Shown in pieces: positions 53,461-62,882 of a DNA stretch of 64,000 nucleotides; the stretch's first letter is position 1, and every line of letters starts with the position of its first letter. The stretch comes from an uncultured Arthrobacter sp. (GTDB lineage: Bacteria > Actinomycetota > Actinomycetes > Actinomycetales > Micrococcaceae). The notes beneath the pieces were generated by a model. The model saw only the letters and a program-made list of their open reading frames with translations. It was not told the DNA's origin and did no database searches. The translations under genes and the position numbers were made by a program. Location: contig NZ_CADCTE010000001.1 of NCBI RefSeq assembly GCF_902805515.1, positions 62,001 to 126,000 of the forward strand. The letters are read 5' to 3'.

Positions 53461-54804
53461 ATGAGTGAAAAAATCGGCACGGGCACACCGAGTGAGCACG
53501 TCGGACTGAAGCGGGCAGTCGGTGCGCCGTTGCTGTTCGCGTTCATCGTCGGGGATACCCTCGGGGCGGGCATCTACACCCTCGTGGGATCCATGTCCGC
53601 CGACGTCGGTGGCGTGATCTGGCTGCCGCTGCTCATCGCGCTGGTCGTGGCGCTCCTCACCGCGGGGACCTACGCGGAACTCATCACCAAGTACCCGCAC
53701 GCCGGCGGGGCCGCGCGGTACGCCGAGCGCGCCTTCAAGGTCCCCTATGTGTCGTTCCTCGTCGGGTTCCTGATGATGGCCTCGGGCATCACCACGGCTG
53801 CGGCCCTGGCGAACGCCTTCGCCGGTGACTATCTTGCCGCGCTCATCGATGTGCCGGCCGGCCCGGCGGCCGTCGTCTTCATCATCCTGCTGACGCTGAT
53901 CAACCTCCGCGGCGTCCGGGAATCCCTCGGCGCCAACCTCGTTGCCTCAATCATCGAGGTGACCGGCCTCGTGCTCGTCATTGTGGTTGCCGCGATCGTG
54001 CTCGGCAGCGGCAACGGGGAACCGGGCCGGCTGGTCGAATTCGCTCCGGGCGTGTCCCCGCTGGGCGGTGCCTTCGCGGCATCCGTCATCGCGTTCTTCT
54101 CCTTCCTGGGCTTCGAGGCGGCCGCCAACATGGCCGAGGAGGTGCGCAACCCCTCCAAGGCCTACCCGCGGGCCCTTTTCGGGGCCATCGGCACCGCGGC
54201 CGTCGTCTACCTTCTGATCGCACTGGGCGCGGTGATCGTCCTGCCTCCGGCCGAACTGGCCGAATCCACCGGCCCGCTGCTCGACGTGGTGCGGGCCAGC
54301 GGCGTGGGGATCCCACTCTGGCTGTTCAGCCTGATCGCCCTGGTCGCCATCGCCAACGGCACTCTGCTGTTCATGGTCATGGCCAGCCGTGTCGGCTACG
54401 GCCTCTCGGAAGCGAAACTTCTTCCCGATGCGTTCTGCCGGGTCCTGCCGAAGCGGCGCACTCCGTTTGTCTCGATCATCGTCGTCGCCATTTTGACGAT
54501 CATTCTGACTCTCGTCGGAAACGTTAACTCACTGGCCGAGACCACCGTGCTGCTGCTGCTCCTGGTGTTCCTCTCCGCCAATGTCAGCGTGCTCGTGCTC
54601 AAGAAGGACAAGGTGGAGCACGAGCACTTCTCGGTTCCCCGGATTGTGCCGATCCTCGCGACCATCGCCAGCATTGTGCTGCTGGCCCAGCAGTCCGGGG
54701 TGATCTGGCTCGGTGCCATCGCCTACATTGTGGTCGGCTCGCTGCTGTACCTCGCCGCCCGCGCGGGCCGCAAGCGCGAGGATCGGGTCCCGACCTCGGT
54801 CTAG
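53461..54804 (+). CDS. APC family amino-acid permease
   Basis: This membrane transporter of about 447 residues starts HVGLKRAVGAPLLFAFIVGD with the family motif TLGAGIYTLVGSMSADVGG, then roughly twelve helices including FFSFLGFEAAANMAEEVRNP, the conserved helix-six region of the APC superfamily. It should import an amino acid or related cationic compound by proton or sodium coupling. The frame is open far upstream, but the ATG at 53461 begins the homologous part; GAGAAGGAC is rather far from it. It is divergent from the TetR gene. Confidence 0.9.
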   Translation: MSEKIGTGTPSEHVGLKRAVGAPLLFAFIVGDTLGAGIYTLVGSMSADVGGVIWLPLLIALVVALLTAGTYAELITKYPHAGGAARYAERAFKVPYVSFLVGFLMMASGITTAAALANAFAGDYLAALIDVPAGPAAVVFIILLTLINLRGVRESLGANLVASIIEVTGLVLVIVVAAIVLGSGNGEPGRLVEFAPGVSPLGGAFAASVIAFFSFLGFEAAANMAEEVRNPSKAYPRALFGAIGTAAVVYLLIALGAVIVLPPAELAESTGPLLDVVRASGVGIPLWLFSLIALVAIANGTLLFMVMASRVGYGLSEAKLLPDAFCRVLPKRRTPFVSIIVVAILTIILTLVGNVNSLAETTVLLLLLVFLSANVSVLVLKKDKVEHEHFSVPRIVPILATIASIVLLAQQSGVIWLGAIAYIVVGSLLYLAARAGRKREDRVPTSV

Positions 54805-54889
54805 CGCCGTCCACCCCCGCACGGGTCCGCCGCAGTGCCGGACAACCGGAGTCCGGTAGGTCCCACCACGCCGCTCGACGGTCGCACCG

Positions 54890-55273
54890 TTACCTATGCT
54901 GGGAGCTGCGCTTTTCGGCACCCATGCTGATCAGGAATCCGTCGGGGTCTTTGATGCTGGCAACCCGCTCGCCCCACGGCATATCGGCGGGCCCCCTCAC
55001 CGCCTGACCGCCGGCTCGAAGGGCCTGCTCGTAGGCCGAATCGGCGTCATCGACATAGAACCAGAGTGCTATCCGATCGGCGGCGGCGGTCGGTACCTCG
55101 TCTGCTGCGATCGCGACGGTGGCTCCCCCGACGCGAAGGGAGACGAAGACGTCGTTTCCATCCGGCCCGGGGTACCCGTACGTACGCTCGGCGTCGAACG
55201 CCGACTCGTAAAAGCTCACGAGTCGCTCAAGGTTCGAGGTTGAAAGGATGGGGAACCCGCCGTGCACCGCCAT
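54890..55273 (-). CDS. VOC family protein
   Basis: This 127-residue protein has the vicinal-oxygen-chelate fold, FPILSTSNLERLVSFYESAF at the start and VASIKDPDGFLISMG near the end, with an intervening ALWFYVDDADSAYEQALRAG. It differs from the two VOC paralogues at 17.6 and 19.9 kb. The ligand is unknown. The ATG lies six bases after TAGACT with no Shine-Dalgarno, so the mRNA is probably leaderless. Confidence 0.85.
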   Translation of the reverse strand: MAVHGGFPILSTSNLERLVSFYESAFDAERTYGYPGPDGNDVFVSLRVGGATVAIAADEVPTAAADRIALWFYVDDADSAYEQALRAGGQAVRGPADMPWGERVASIKDPDGFLISMGAEKRSSQHR

Positions 55274-55340
55274 GCAGAAAGTCTAGGACGCTCCGATGGG
55301 CGGTGGCGATGCCGCCGGAGGCAGGAAATGCAGCGAGAGC

Positions 55341-56561
55341 TCATCCATTTCCAGGCCGTTCGGGGCCGCTGATCACCCGGTCGCGCCCGGCAAGCACCCC
55401 GGTTCCGGCGAGCACCGCCATGACGACCGCGGCGGCCAGGAGCGGAAGCGTCCAGTCTCCGCTCACATCGCGGAGGCCACCGAAAATCACCGGGCCCGCC
55501 GCTCCCAGACCGTATCCGACGGATTGCGCCATGCCGGACAGTGACGCTGCCTGCGGGTAGTTCACGGTGCGGAGGCTGAAGAGGGACAGGGCGATGACGA
55601 TCAGGCTCCCACATCCGATGGCTCCCAAAAGGACCCACAGCAGGATGAGCTCCGGCGCCAGAGCGAGCCCGAGGAAGGTCACGAACATGAGCGCGCTGGT
55701 GGTGAAGGCTACGAGCCGTTGATCCGGTCCCCGGTGCAGGATCCTTCCGGTGGCGAGGCTGGCGAACACGCTGACCAGCAGGAAAATGGAAAGGTGAATG
55801 CCCGCGGTGGTGGCGGAGATGCCCCGGCTTTGTTCGATGGTCGGCAGCCACGCCATCAGGATGTAGAAGGCGATCGATTGCAAACCCATGAAGATCGTCA
55901 CCTGCCAGCCCAGGGCCGACGCCCAGGGCGAGCGGAAGGGGGCCTGCGGCGTGGTGGCGTGCGCGGTGCCTGCCCCGTGCCGGCGCAGCCAGGGCAGCAG
56001 CACCGCCAGGGCGATGAGGGCCAGCCCCACCCAGATGCCGAGGGCAAGCCGCCAACCGGCCGGGGATGTCTGCGCCACGGGAACGACGACGGCGGCCCCG
56101 ACTGCGGCGAAGGCGGCTTGGGTGGCGGTGTAGCTCCCGGTGACCTGGCTGACCCTCTGTGGGAAGTCCCGCTTCACGAGCGAGGGCACGAGGACATTGA
56201 GGAACGCGATGGCCAGGCCGATCAGGGCGGTGCCCGCCCAGATGAAGCCGGGCACTGGGAGGGAGCGGAGTACGATGCCCGAGGCGAGGATCAGCAGGGA
56301 CATCCACAACGCCCGGTCCAGGCCCAGCCGGGAGGCGAAGCCGGGTGCCACGGGTGAGAAGACGGCGAAAGCGATCAGGGGAAGGCCCGTCAGGAATCCC
56401 GCTGCGGCACTCGAGAGCTCGAGGTCCGCACTGATGTTCGCGAGCACCGGTCCCACGCTGACGAAGGACACCCGGAGGTTGACTGCGATGAGCAGAACGC
56501 CGATGAAGGCGAAGCCGAATCTGGCAGTGCGGTCTGGTGCGTTCCGGGCGGCAGCGGGCAT
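55341..56561 (-). CDS. MFS transporter, CynX/NimT family
   Basis: This transporter of about 406 residues has twelve predicted helices. It begins FGFAFIGVLLIAVNLRVSFV, followed by VGPVLANISADLELSSAAAG and FLTGLPLIAFAVFSPVAPGF, the CynX/NimT pattern, with the middle loop after VLLPWLRRHGAGTAHATTPQ. Members export or import cyanate, nitroimidazoles or other small anions; the substrate is open. The ATG at 56561 is preferred over 56576 because GGAAGA is suitably spaced. The next 340 bases are gene-free. Confidence 0.88.
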   Translation of the reverse strand: MPAAARNAPDRTARFGFAFIGVLLIAVNLRVSFVSVGPVLANISADLELSSAAAGFLTGLPLIAFAVFSPVAPGFASRLGLDRALWMSLLILASGIVLRSLPVPGFIWAGTALIGLAIAFLNVLVPSLVKRDFPQRVSQVTGSYTATQAAFAAVGAAVVVPVAQTSPAGWRLALGIWVGLALIALAVLLPWLRRHGAGTAHATTPQAPFRSPWASALGWQVTIFMGLQSIAFYILMAWLPTIEQSRGISATTAGIHLSIFLLVSVFASLATGRILHRGPDQRLVAFTTSALMFVTFLGLALAPELILLWVLLGAIGCGSLIVIALSLFSLRTVNYPQAASLSGMAQSVGYGLGAAGPVIFGGLRDVSGDWTLPLLAAAVVMAVLAGTGVLAGRDRVISGPERPGNG

Positions 56562-56902
56562 CGGGGGATCTTCCATCCTTTGGGAGACGACGAGCGCTCG
56601 AGCGCCATGCAATCGCGTCTTGCGGGTCCGGATTGGTTCAGACCGGGCTTTCAAACTGCCGACAACTTACCGCATATCGAGGTGCAAAGCGCCGAATCCT
56701 GCGCTCGCCAAAGGACGGTTGCCCTCCTCCTCGGACGTGTTCAGGGGTGGGTACTCCGTGGGCGGTGTCTGGCCGCGCCTGGCTTGAGCGTCGGCTAGAC
56801 TCCTGAACCGGGCTGCCTCCGCTGGATGCTCAATTCGAAGTGATGCGATGGTGCGATCATTCCGGCCCTTTGGCGAACTGGTTCAGTGAGGAGCGGTTGA
56901 AG
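56562..56902. promoter_or_regulatory. Gene-free divergent promoter region
   Basis: No gene is supported. GCGCTCGAGCGC at 56594-56605 is a perfect palindrome close to the MFS start. On the other side TAGACT at 56796-56801 is a plausible -10 for the GH4 operon. Short repeats related to CTGAACC occur near 56803 and, inverted, near 56879. These may be operators. Confidence 0.4.
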
Positions 56903-58162
56903 ATGAGGATGACGGTTGTCGGCGGAGGCTCCACCTATACGCCCGAACTGATCGACGGGATATCGCGGCTTCGGGACTCGCTGTCGATCGATGAAGTGGT
57001 GCTGACCGACCCCGCCGCCGAGCGGCTGGGACTGGTGGCCGGGTTGGCCCGGCGGATTCTCGCTCGAGGGGGCCACCCTGCCAGGGTGATCGCGACAACC
57101 GACCTCGATGCGGCGGTGACAGATTCCGACGTGGTCCTGATCCAGCTGCGCGTCGGAGGGCAGGCGGCCCGGATCGGTGACGAGACCTGGCCGCTCGACT
57201 GCGGCTGCCTCGGACAGGAAACAACGGGAGCAGGCGGCCTCGCGAAGGCACTGCGCACGGTTCCTGTTGTGCTCGACGTCGCGGACAGGGTGCGCCGGCT
57301 TGCCGCACCGGGTGCCTGGATCGTCGACTTCACCAACCCTGTGGGCATCGTGACGCGCGCCCTGCTCGACGCGGGCCACCGCGCCGTCGGCCTCTGCAAT
57401 GTGGCCATCGGCCTGCAGCGATATTTTGCCCGGCTGCTCGAGGTGTCCCCCGAGCGCCTCGAGCTGGACCACATCGGCCTGAACCACCTGACCTGGGAGC
57501 GGGCGGTGCGCCTCGACGGCGTGGACCAGCTGCCGCTGCTCCTCGACCGCCATGCGGCCGACATGGCAGGGCATCTGCACCTCCCCGAGAACGTTCTGAC
57601 CCGCCTGGGGGTCATCCCGTCCTACTACCTCCGCTACTTCTACCAGCATGATGCCGTGGTGGAGGAGCAGCGCCGGGAGCCCTCCCGCGGCCAGCGGGTG
57701 GCGGACATTGAGGAACAGCTCCTGGCGATGTATGCGGACGAGAGCCTCGATGAGAAGCCCGCCCTGCTGTCCGAACGCGGTGGTGCGTTCTACTCCGAGG
57801 CGGCCATCAATCTGGTCGCCTCTCTGATGAGCGACCACGGAGACGTCCAGGTGGTCAACGTCCGCAATGAGGGAACCTTCCCGTTCCTCCCGGCGGAGGC
57901 CGTCATCGAGGTGCCCGGAAGGATCACGTCGGAGGCAGTCGTCCCGGTGAAGGTGGAACCGGTGGATCCCCTGTATTCCGGACTGATTTCCCACGTGTCG
58001 GCCTACGAGGAACTGGCGCTGGACGCCGCCCTGCGGGGCGGGCGGGACCGCGTCTTCCGCGCCCTGCTCGCCCACCCCCTCGTGGGCCAGATCGACCTCG
58101 CCGACCAGCTGACCGACCGGTTGCTCAGTGCGAACCGGCAGCACCTGGCATGGGCACGATGA
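56903..58162 (+). CDS. Family 4 glycoside hydrolase, 6-phospho-beta-glucosidase type
   Basis: This enzyme of about 419 residues cleaves phosphorylated glycosides using NAD and a divalent metal. The NAD loop TVVGGGSTYTPELIDGISRL, the GH4 segment DFTNPVGIVTRALL, the metal cysteine in GLCNVAIGLQRYF and the histidine in HIGLNHLTWERAV are all present. The pattern fits CelF-like 6-phospho-beta-glucosidase. GAGGAG lies nine bases before the ATG at 56903. It is overlapped by a sugar kinase gene, but no sugar transporter is encoded nearby. Confidence 0.9.
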   Translation: MRMTVVGGGSTYTPELIDGISRLRDSLSIDEVVLTDPAAERLGLVAGLARRILARGGHPARVIATTDLDAAVTDSDVVLIQLRVGGQAARIGDETWPLDCGCLGQETTGAGGLAKALRTVPVVLDVADRVRRLAAPGAWIVDFTNPVGIVTRALLDAGHRAVGLCNVAIGLQRYFARLLEVSPERLELDHIGLNHLTWERAVRLDGVDQLPLLLDRHAADMAGHLHLPENVLTRLGVIPSYYLRYFYQHDAVVEEQRREPSRGQRVADIEEQLLAMYADESLDEKPALLSERGGAFYSEAAINLVASLMSDHGDVQVVNVRNEGTFPFLPAEAVIEVPGRITSEAVVPVKVEPVDPLYSGLISHVSAYEELALDAALRGGRDRVFRALLAHPLVGQIDLADQLTDRLLSANRQHLAWAR

Positions 58163-59184
58163 ACGCGGCAGTACTGGCCATCGACGGCGGCAACAGCAAG
58201 ACGGATGTCGCGCTGATCGCTTCCTCCGGGGAGGTTCTTTCGCACGTACGGGGGCCTGGATCCTCACCCCACTTTCTGGGCCTCGAAGGCTGCGTCGATC
58301 TCCTCGACGGGCTCGTCGCACGTGCCGCTGCCCAGGCCGGGTTCGATGGTGCCGTGGGGGTTGCAGAGTCCGCCGGTGCCTATCTCGCCGGAGCGGACCT
58401 GCCGGGCGAAACGGCCGAACTGACGAAGGCGCTGGCGGCCAGGGGCTGGGCAGGTGAGACCGTCGTGGATAACGACACGTTCGCGCTCCTGCGGGCCGGA
58501 ACCGATGACCGTGACGCGGTGGCCGTGGTCTGTGGTGCGGGAATCAACTGCGTCGGTGTGACGAGCGACGGGCGGCAGGCCCGCTTCCCCTCCCTCGGAC
58601 GGATTTCCGGCGACTGGGGCGGCGGGATGCAGCTGGGCGACGAAGCCCTCTGGTGGGCAGCCCGGGCCATCGACGGCAGGGGCGAGCCCACCTCACTGGT
58701 TCACCTCATCAGCGAGCGGTTTCGGGCCGGCTCGCTCGCGGAGGTGATCGAGGCCCTTCACTACCGCCGGCTGGACCCCGCCGAGCTGAGGACGTTGGCT
58801 CCGGTGGTGTTGCGGGCCGCCTCTGATGGGGACGCCGTCGCCGTCCGTATTGTCGAGCGGCAGGCGGAGGAAGTGGTTGTCCTCGCCCTTGCCGCGCTGC
58901 GGCGGCTGGAGCTGCTGGAAAAGCCCACCACCGTGGTCCTCGGAGGAGGGGTGCTCACCAGCGGAAACGATCTCCTCCACAACGGGATCCGCCGCGGCCT
59001 TCGGGCCGATGCGCCGCTGGCCGTCGCGCACAGCACCGGATCGGCACCGATTGTGGGCGCCGCCCTGCTGGGTTTGGACCGCCTCGGAGCGGACCGGGAA
59101 AGCGAGAGCCGTCTGCGGGCATCCTTCGCGCGGATTCTGTCCGGAACGGACCCACGTGGACCTGTCGGATCGGCAGCCCACTGA
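58159..59184 (+). CDS. BadF/BadG-type ATPase, N-acetylglucosamine-kinase-like
   Basis: This protein of about 341 residues has the ASKHA phosphate loop LAIDGGNSKTDVALIA, the connect region VVCGAGINCVGVTSDG, SLGRISGDWGGGMQLGDEAL and the second phosphate loop TTVVLGGGVLTSGNDLLHNG. Members phosphorylate amino sugars such as GlcNAc. The ATG at 58159 overlaps the GH4 stop (ATGA), suggesting coupling; a start at 58150 is possible. With the GH4 enzyme it may recycle phosphorylated disaccharides or cell-wall sugars. Confidence 0.88.
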   Translation: MNAAVLAIDGGNSKTDVALIASSGEVLSHVRGPGSSPHFLGLEGCVDLLDGLVARAAAQAGFDGAVGVAESAGAYLAGADLPGETAELTKALAARGWAGETVVDNDTFALLRAGTDDRDAVAVVCGAGINCVGVTSDGRQARFPSLGRISGDWGGGMQLGDEALWWAARAIDGRGEPTSLVHLISERFRAGSLAEVIEALHYRRLDPAELRTLAPVVLRAASDGDAVAVRIVERQAEEVVVLALAALRRLELLEKPTTVVLGGGVLTSGNDLLHNGIRRGLRADAPLAVAHSTGSAPIVGAALLGLDRLGADRESESRLRASFARILSGTDPRGPVGSAAH

Positions 59185-59203
59185 CGCGTCTGGAGAGGGG
59201 CAC

Positions 59204-59956
59204 ATGAGAACTTCCGGCGGCCGGAATCGGCCTCACGGCACAGGGGGTGCGCGCCCGGACCTTCCTGCAGGACCAGTTGCACGCGAGCCGGGCCGCACGG
59301 TGACTCTCAATGACCTTCTCGAACGGATCGCTCACCTGAAGGAATCCCATCCGGCGCCGGTGATTATCGGCGTCGTCGGACCCCCGGGGGCGGGCAAGAC
59401 CACGCTCGTCGAGCAGCTCATGCTCCGGCTCAACGACGGAGAAGGGGCACCTGAGCGCCAGCATCATGCGCATGTGCCGATGGACGGCTACCACCTGGCC
59501 GACGTCGAGCTGGCCCGCCTCGGCCGGCTCGGCCGCAAGGGTGCACCGGACACTTTCGATGCTTACGGGTACGCCGCCCTCCTGAAGCGGCTGCGGGGAC
59601 CACGGGAGGCCGCGGTGTACGCACCGGGATTCGAACGCACCATCGAGCAGCCCATCGCGGGAGCCATTCCCGTGCACCCGTCGGCGACGACCATCCTCAC
59701 CGAGGGCAACTACCTCCTGCTCGATGAACCCGGCTGGCGGGAGGTCCGATCCCAGTGCACCGAAATCTGGTACTGCGAGCAGGACGACGAGCTTCGGGTG
59801 GAACGCCTGGTCGCCCGGCACATCCGCTTCGGGAAAAGCCCGGACGCGGCCACCGAGTGGGTCGCAAACGTCGACGAACCGAACGCCCGCCTTATCCGCG
59901 GCACCAGGGAACGGGCTGATTTGGTCGTTCCGCTCGAGGACGTCGCACGGCTCTGA
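59204..59956 (+). CDS. Nucleoside/nucleotide kinase family (uridine-kinase-like) protein
   Basis: This P-loop kinase of about 250 residues has Walker A GVVGPPGAGKTTLVEQL, the substrate motif HVPMDGYHLADVELARLGRL, DTFDAYGYAALLKRLRGP, TEGNYLLLDEPGW and the lid VERLVARHIRFGKS. This layout matches proteins that phosphorylate sugars or pantothenate-like substrates, often found with sugar operons. GAGAGGGG precedes the ATG at 59204. It is the third gene of the run and probably acts on a product of the GH4 pathway. Confidence 0.8.
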   Translation: MRTSGGRNRPHGTGGARPDLPAGPVAREPGRTVTLNDLLERIAHLKESHPAPVIIGVVGPPGAGKTTLVEQLMLRLNDGEGAPERQHHAHVPMDGYHLADVELARLGRLGRKGAPDTFDAYGYAALLKRLRGPREAAVYAPGFERTIEQPIAGAIPVHPSATTILTEGNYLLLDEPGWREVRSQCTEIWYCEQDDELRVERLVARHIRFGKSPDAATEWVANVDEPNARLIRGTRERADLVVPLEDVARL

Positions 59957-59996
59957 CACCTCCGCGGGCAGCGCCGGATTCCCTCAGGTGTGGAAG

Positions 59997-60034
59997 ACGG
60001 GAGGACCCGGGAACGGTGTCCCCGGTCCTCCCGT
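59997..60034. terminator. Bidirectional terminator between the kinase operon and osmC
   Basis: ACGGGAGGACCCGGG at 59997-60011 pairs with CCCCGGTCCTCCCGT at 60020-60034 with one mismatch around an eight-base loop. It lies between convergent genes. Confidence 0.7.
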
Positions 60035-60053
60035 GAAGCTCCGTGCGGGTTGA

Positions 60054-60485
60054 TCAGCCCTGCAGGGTGGCTGTGAGCGAGATGTCCTTGACGGCGGCAA
60101 GGGCCTGCGAGACCGGGCAGCCCTCCTTGGCGGCCTGGGCGAGGCGCTGGAAGTCCTCCTCCGAAATCCCGGGCACGGTGGCGTCGAGCGTGAGCCGGAT
60201 CGCGGTGATCCCGGTGCCGGGCTGGAAGTCGACCTCCGCCTTGGTCTCCACGCGCTCGGGGGTTTTGCCTTCCTCGCTCAGGGCGTGGCTGAAGGCCATC
60301 GAGAAACATGCCGAGTGTGCTGCGGCGATGAGCTCCTCAGGACTCGTCTTGCCCTCGGACTGCTCGGCGCGTGCCTTCCAGGTGACGTCGTAGGTGCCGA
60401 CGCCGGAGGAATCGAGGGTGACCTGTCCCGAGCCTGAGGCGAGGTCGCCACTCCAGACGGTGTGGGCTGTGCGAACGGTAGCCAT
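60054..60485 (-). CDS. OsmC family peroxiredoxin-like protein
   Basis: This 143-residue protein detoxifies organic hydroperoxides. Both catalytic cysteines are visible, one in AAHSACFSMAFSHALSEEG and one in AKEGCPVSQALAA. The OsmC-type text SPEELIAAAH and KAEVDFQPGTGITAIRL confirms the family. The ATG at 60485 has AAGGAGAACC before it. It stands alone with its own terminator. Confidence 0.93.
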   Translation of the reverse strand: MATVRTAHTVWSGDLASGSGQVTLDSSGVGTYDVTWKARAEQSEGKTSPEELIAAAHSACFSMAFSHALSEEGKTPERVETKAEVDFQPGTGITAIRLTLDATVPGISEEDFQRLAQAAKEGCPVSQALAAVKDISLTATLQG

Positions 60486-60615
60486 GGTTCTCCTTGCTGT
60501 TGGACGGACACGTCGATTCGTGTCCGCGACTGCATTCCCTATCCTAGGGAGCGCATCTCGGATGTGCCTGACCTCCTCCAGTCCAATGTCCACGCCGCCC
60601 GGTTGCGGGGCGTCG

Positions 60616-61401
60616 TTACGGCAAGGTGCGGAGGTACTCCAGCTGGGCCGCCACTGAACTCTCGGCCGCCCGCCGTACGGAGGGATCCGCATCGGCGTAG
60701 ACAACGTCAGCGATCTGCCGTACCTCCGCGTCCGGCCCAAGCCCGGCGATGGCGGAGCGGACCTGGGAGAGGCGCTCCAGGCGGTGCGCGCGGTAGGCGC
60801 GCACGACGGCGTCGAGTGCGGGCAGGACCGGGCCGTGGGCCGGCAGCACTGTGGCCGGACCCAGCGGTTCGAGCCGGTCCAGTGAGGCAAGGTAGTCGCC
60901 GAGGCGGCCATCGGGATGGTCGAGCATCGTCGTTCCGCGGCCCAGGATGGTGTCGCCGGTGAGCACCGATCCCGCCGGCCCGTCGAAAGGGAGGTGGAAG
61001 CAGACCGAGTCGGAGGTGTGCCCCGGCGTTGCCACCACCCGAATCTCGGTTCCGGCGGCCGAGAGGACCTCGCCGTCCTGCAATGGCCGGTCACCGATGC
61101 AATGCTCCGGGTCGGCGGCCCGGACGGGTGCACCCGTCAGCTCGTGCAGGCGCGCGGCCCCGGCGGTGTGATCTGCGTGGCGGTGCGTGATCAGGATGAG
61201 TTCCACTGGGCCGGCCGCGAGCGCCTGAAGGTGCTGCTCGTCCAGCGGCCCGGGATCCACCACCACCGCTCCCGCGCTGTCTTCCGCACCGATCAGATAC
61301 GAATTGGTGCCTTCGAGGCTCATCGGTCCGGGATTGGGAGCGAGTCGGAATCTGGTCAAAGCGGTCGAGCTGACCCAAGCTGAGGAATCTGCGGCTGCCA
61401 C
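60616..61401 (-). CDS. MBL-fold metallo-hydrolase
   Basis: This protein of about 261 residues has the metal site THRHADHTAGAARLHEL, then ATPGHTSDSVCFHLP, LTGDTILGRGTTMLD and PAHGPVLPALDAVVR, the layout of the LACTB2/glyoxalase-II-like group with a C-terminal helical domain (LSQVRSAIAGLGPDAEVRQI). It may hydrolyse a thioester, RNA or another ester. The GTG at 61401 is the best guess because homologous text starts at RFRLAPNPGPMSLEGTNSYL; the ribosome-binding region is poor. Confidence 0.85.
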   Translation of the reverse strand: MAAADSSAWVSSTALTRFRLAPNPGPMSLEGTNSYLIGAEDSAGAVVVDPGPLDEQHLQALAAGPVELILITHRHADHTAGAARLHELTGAPVRAADPEHCIGDRPLQDGEVLSAAGTEIRVVATPGHTSDSVCFHLPFDGPAGSVLTGDTILGRGTTMLDHPDGRLGDYLASLDRLEPLGPATVLPAHGPVLPALDAVVRAYRAHRLERLSQVRSAIAGLGPDAEVRQIADVVYADADPSVRRAAESSVAAQLEYLRTLP

Positions 61402-61600
61402 CCTTTCATCGTTGCATCGATCCAGCCGGCCTCCTAGGACGCAACGCTTTCCGTGCCGCGGCGTGACGAATCCCGGAATGAAAATAGTCCTAAGGGAGTA
61501 CATCGGATACTCCATTTGGCGGACGAAATTGCCGAGAACCTCTCTATAAAGTGACTGCGGTGACGCAGAATGCATCCAACATTTCACTTGAAGGAAAGAT

Positions 61601-62752
61601 ATGGCCGAGCAGCAGGACCTGATGATGGCGGCCGCGCGGGAAGGAAGATCCAGTCCCCATGAAATACGGGAAACACCACGGCGTATCCGCCGCGGAGCGC
61701 TGCTTTCGGCCCTGAGAGCGGCGACGCCGATCCTGGGACGGCTCATGATCATTGCGCCTGCAGTTATCGGCGCATGCTATCTGCTTTCCAGCGTGTGGGT
61801 GATCGTCCTCCCGCTGATCCTGGCCCTGCTGCTGTCATCGATACTTTGGCCCGTCACAATATTCCTGCGTCGCGCCCTGCCTGCGGCGGCAGCCGCAGCC
61901 ATCACAATCGTCGGGCTGGTGGGAGCGGCGGTCGGGGTGGGGTGGGCAACTGCCGCCCTGTCCGTGAACGGGGTGCGGGAACTATCGATGCGCACGAAGG
62001 ACAATATCCGGAGCCTGAACGAGTTCGCGGCGTCGTCGTGGTTCACGGAGGCGGACATCAACGAGTTCCTCGAATCGGTGCTCGTTTGGCCGCAGGAGAA
62101 CCTGGGTCAGCTCCTGGCACAGCTGTTCACGGGCCTAGAGACGGTCGGTTCGATCACGGTGACGGTGCTGCTGACGCTGATTCTGACGTTCTTCTGCCTC
62201 AAGGACGGAGACAGGTTCTCCGAATGGCTTCTGCGGTGGACGACGGGCACGGCGTTCGTCCATGCCGCGGGGGTGTCATCGAGGAGCTGGCAGACCTTGT
62301 CCGCATACGTGTCCTCCCAGGCAGCAGTAGCACTCGTGGACGCTGTGTTCATTGGGGCCGGGCTTTGGGCCCTCGGGGTCCCGCTTGCTCTGCCGTTGGC
62401 GGTGCTGATATTTTTCGGCGGGTTCCTTCCGGTGATCGGCGCCGTCGCGACCGGGCTCCTCGCCACGCTCGTGGCGCTCCTGTCCGAAGGGTGGGGCATC
62501 GCCTTGATTGTGTTGGGCCTCGTCCTGCTCGTGCAGCAGCTCGAAAGTAACGTGTTGCAACCGCTCCTGGTCGGTAGGTCGCTCAAGCTCCACCCAGCTG
62601 TAGTCCTCACTGGAGTGGCGGCCGGCGCGTCGCTGTTCGGCATCGTTGGCGCGTTTCTCGCCACACCCGTCATCGCCGTCGTGATGGTCACCTTGCAGTA
62701 CTCCCGGGAGCAGATGCTCGAGCCCGCTGCGATGCCCCCGACCAGGGCATAG
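61601..62752 (+). CDS. AI-2E family transporter
   Basis: This membrane protein of about 383 residues has the PF01594 layout: an N-terminal helix pair (VWVIVLPLILALLLSSIL), a coiled outside segment (NGVRELSMRTKDNIRSLNEF) and the C-terminal half with FGGFLPVIGAVATGLLATLV and LESNVLQPLLVGRSLKLHPA. Family members have been linked to export of AI-2 or to sodium/proton antiport, but most have no proven substrate. GAAGGAAAGAT precedes the ATG. It is the first gene of a pair with the SGNH hydrolase. Confidence 0.88.
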   Translation: MAEQQDLMMAAAREGRSSPHEIRETPRRIRRGALLSALRAATPILGRLMIIAPAVIGACYLLSSVWVIVLPLILALLLSSILWPVTIFLRRALPAAAAAAITIVGLVGAAVGVGWATAALSVNGVRELSMRTKDNIRSLNEFAASSWFTEADINEFLESVLVWPQENLGQLLAQLFTGLETVGSITVTVLLTLILTFFCLKDGDRFSEWLLRWTTGTAFVHAAGVSSRSWQTLSAYVSSQAAVALVDAVFIGAGLWALGVPLALPLAVLIFFGGFLPVIGAVATGLLATLVALLSEGWGIALIVLGLVLLVQQLESNVLQPLLVGRSLKLHPAVVLTGVAAGASLFGIVGAFLATPVIAVVMVTLQYSREQMLEPAAMPPTRA

Positions 62753-62882
62753 TCTGGGAGGGCGTGCTGCGCCTGTGCCAAGGAGGCCGTGCTTCACACC
62801 TCGGGACAGATCGGGCCGGTTCCTCGCCGGGATCCGATGCAAGGCCGCCTGGCGTCCGGAACTTCCGACCAAGGGAACCACC

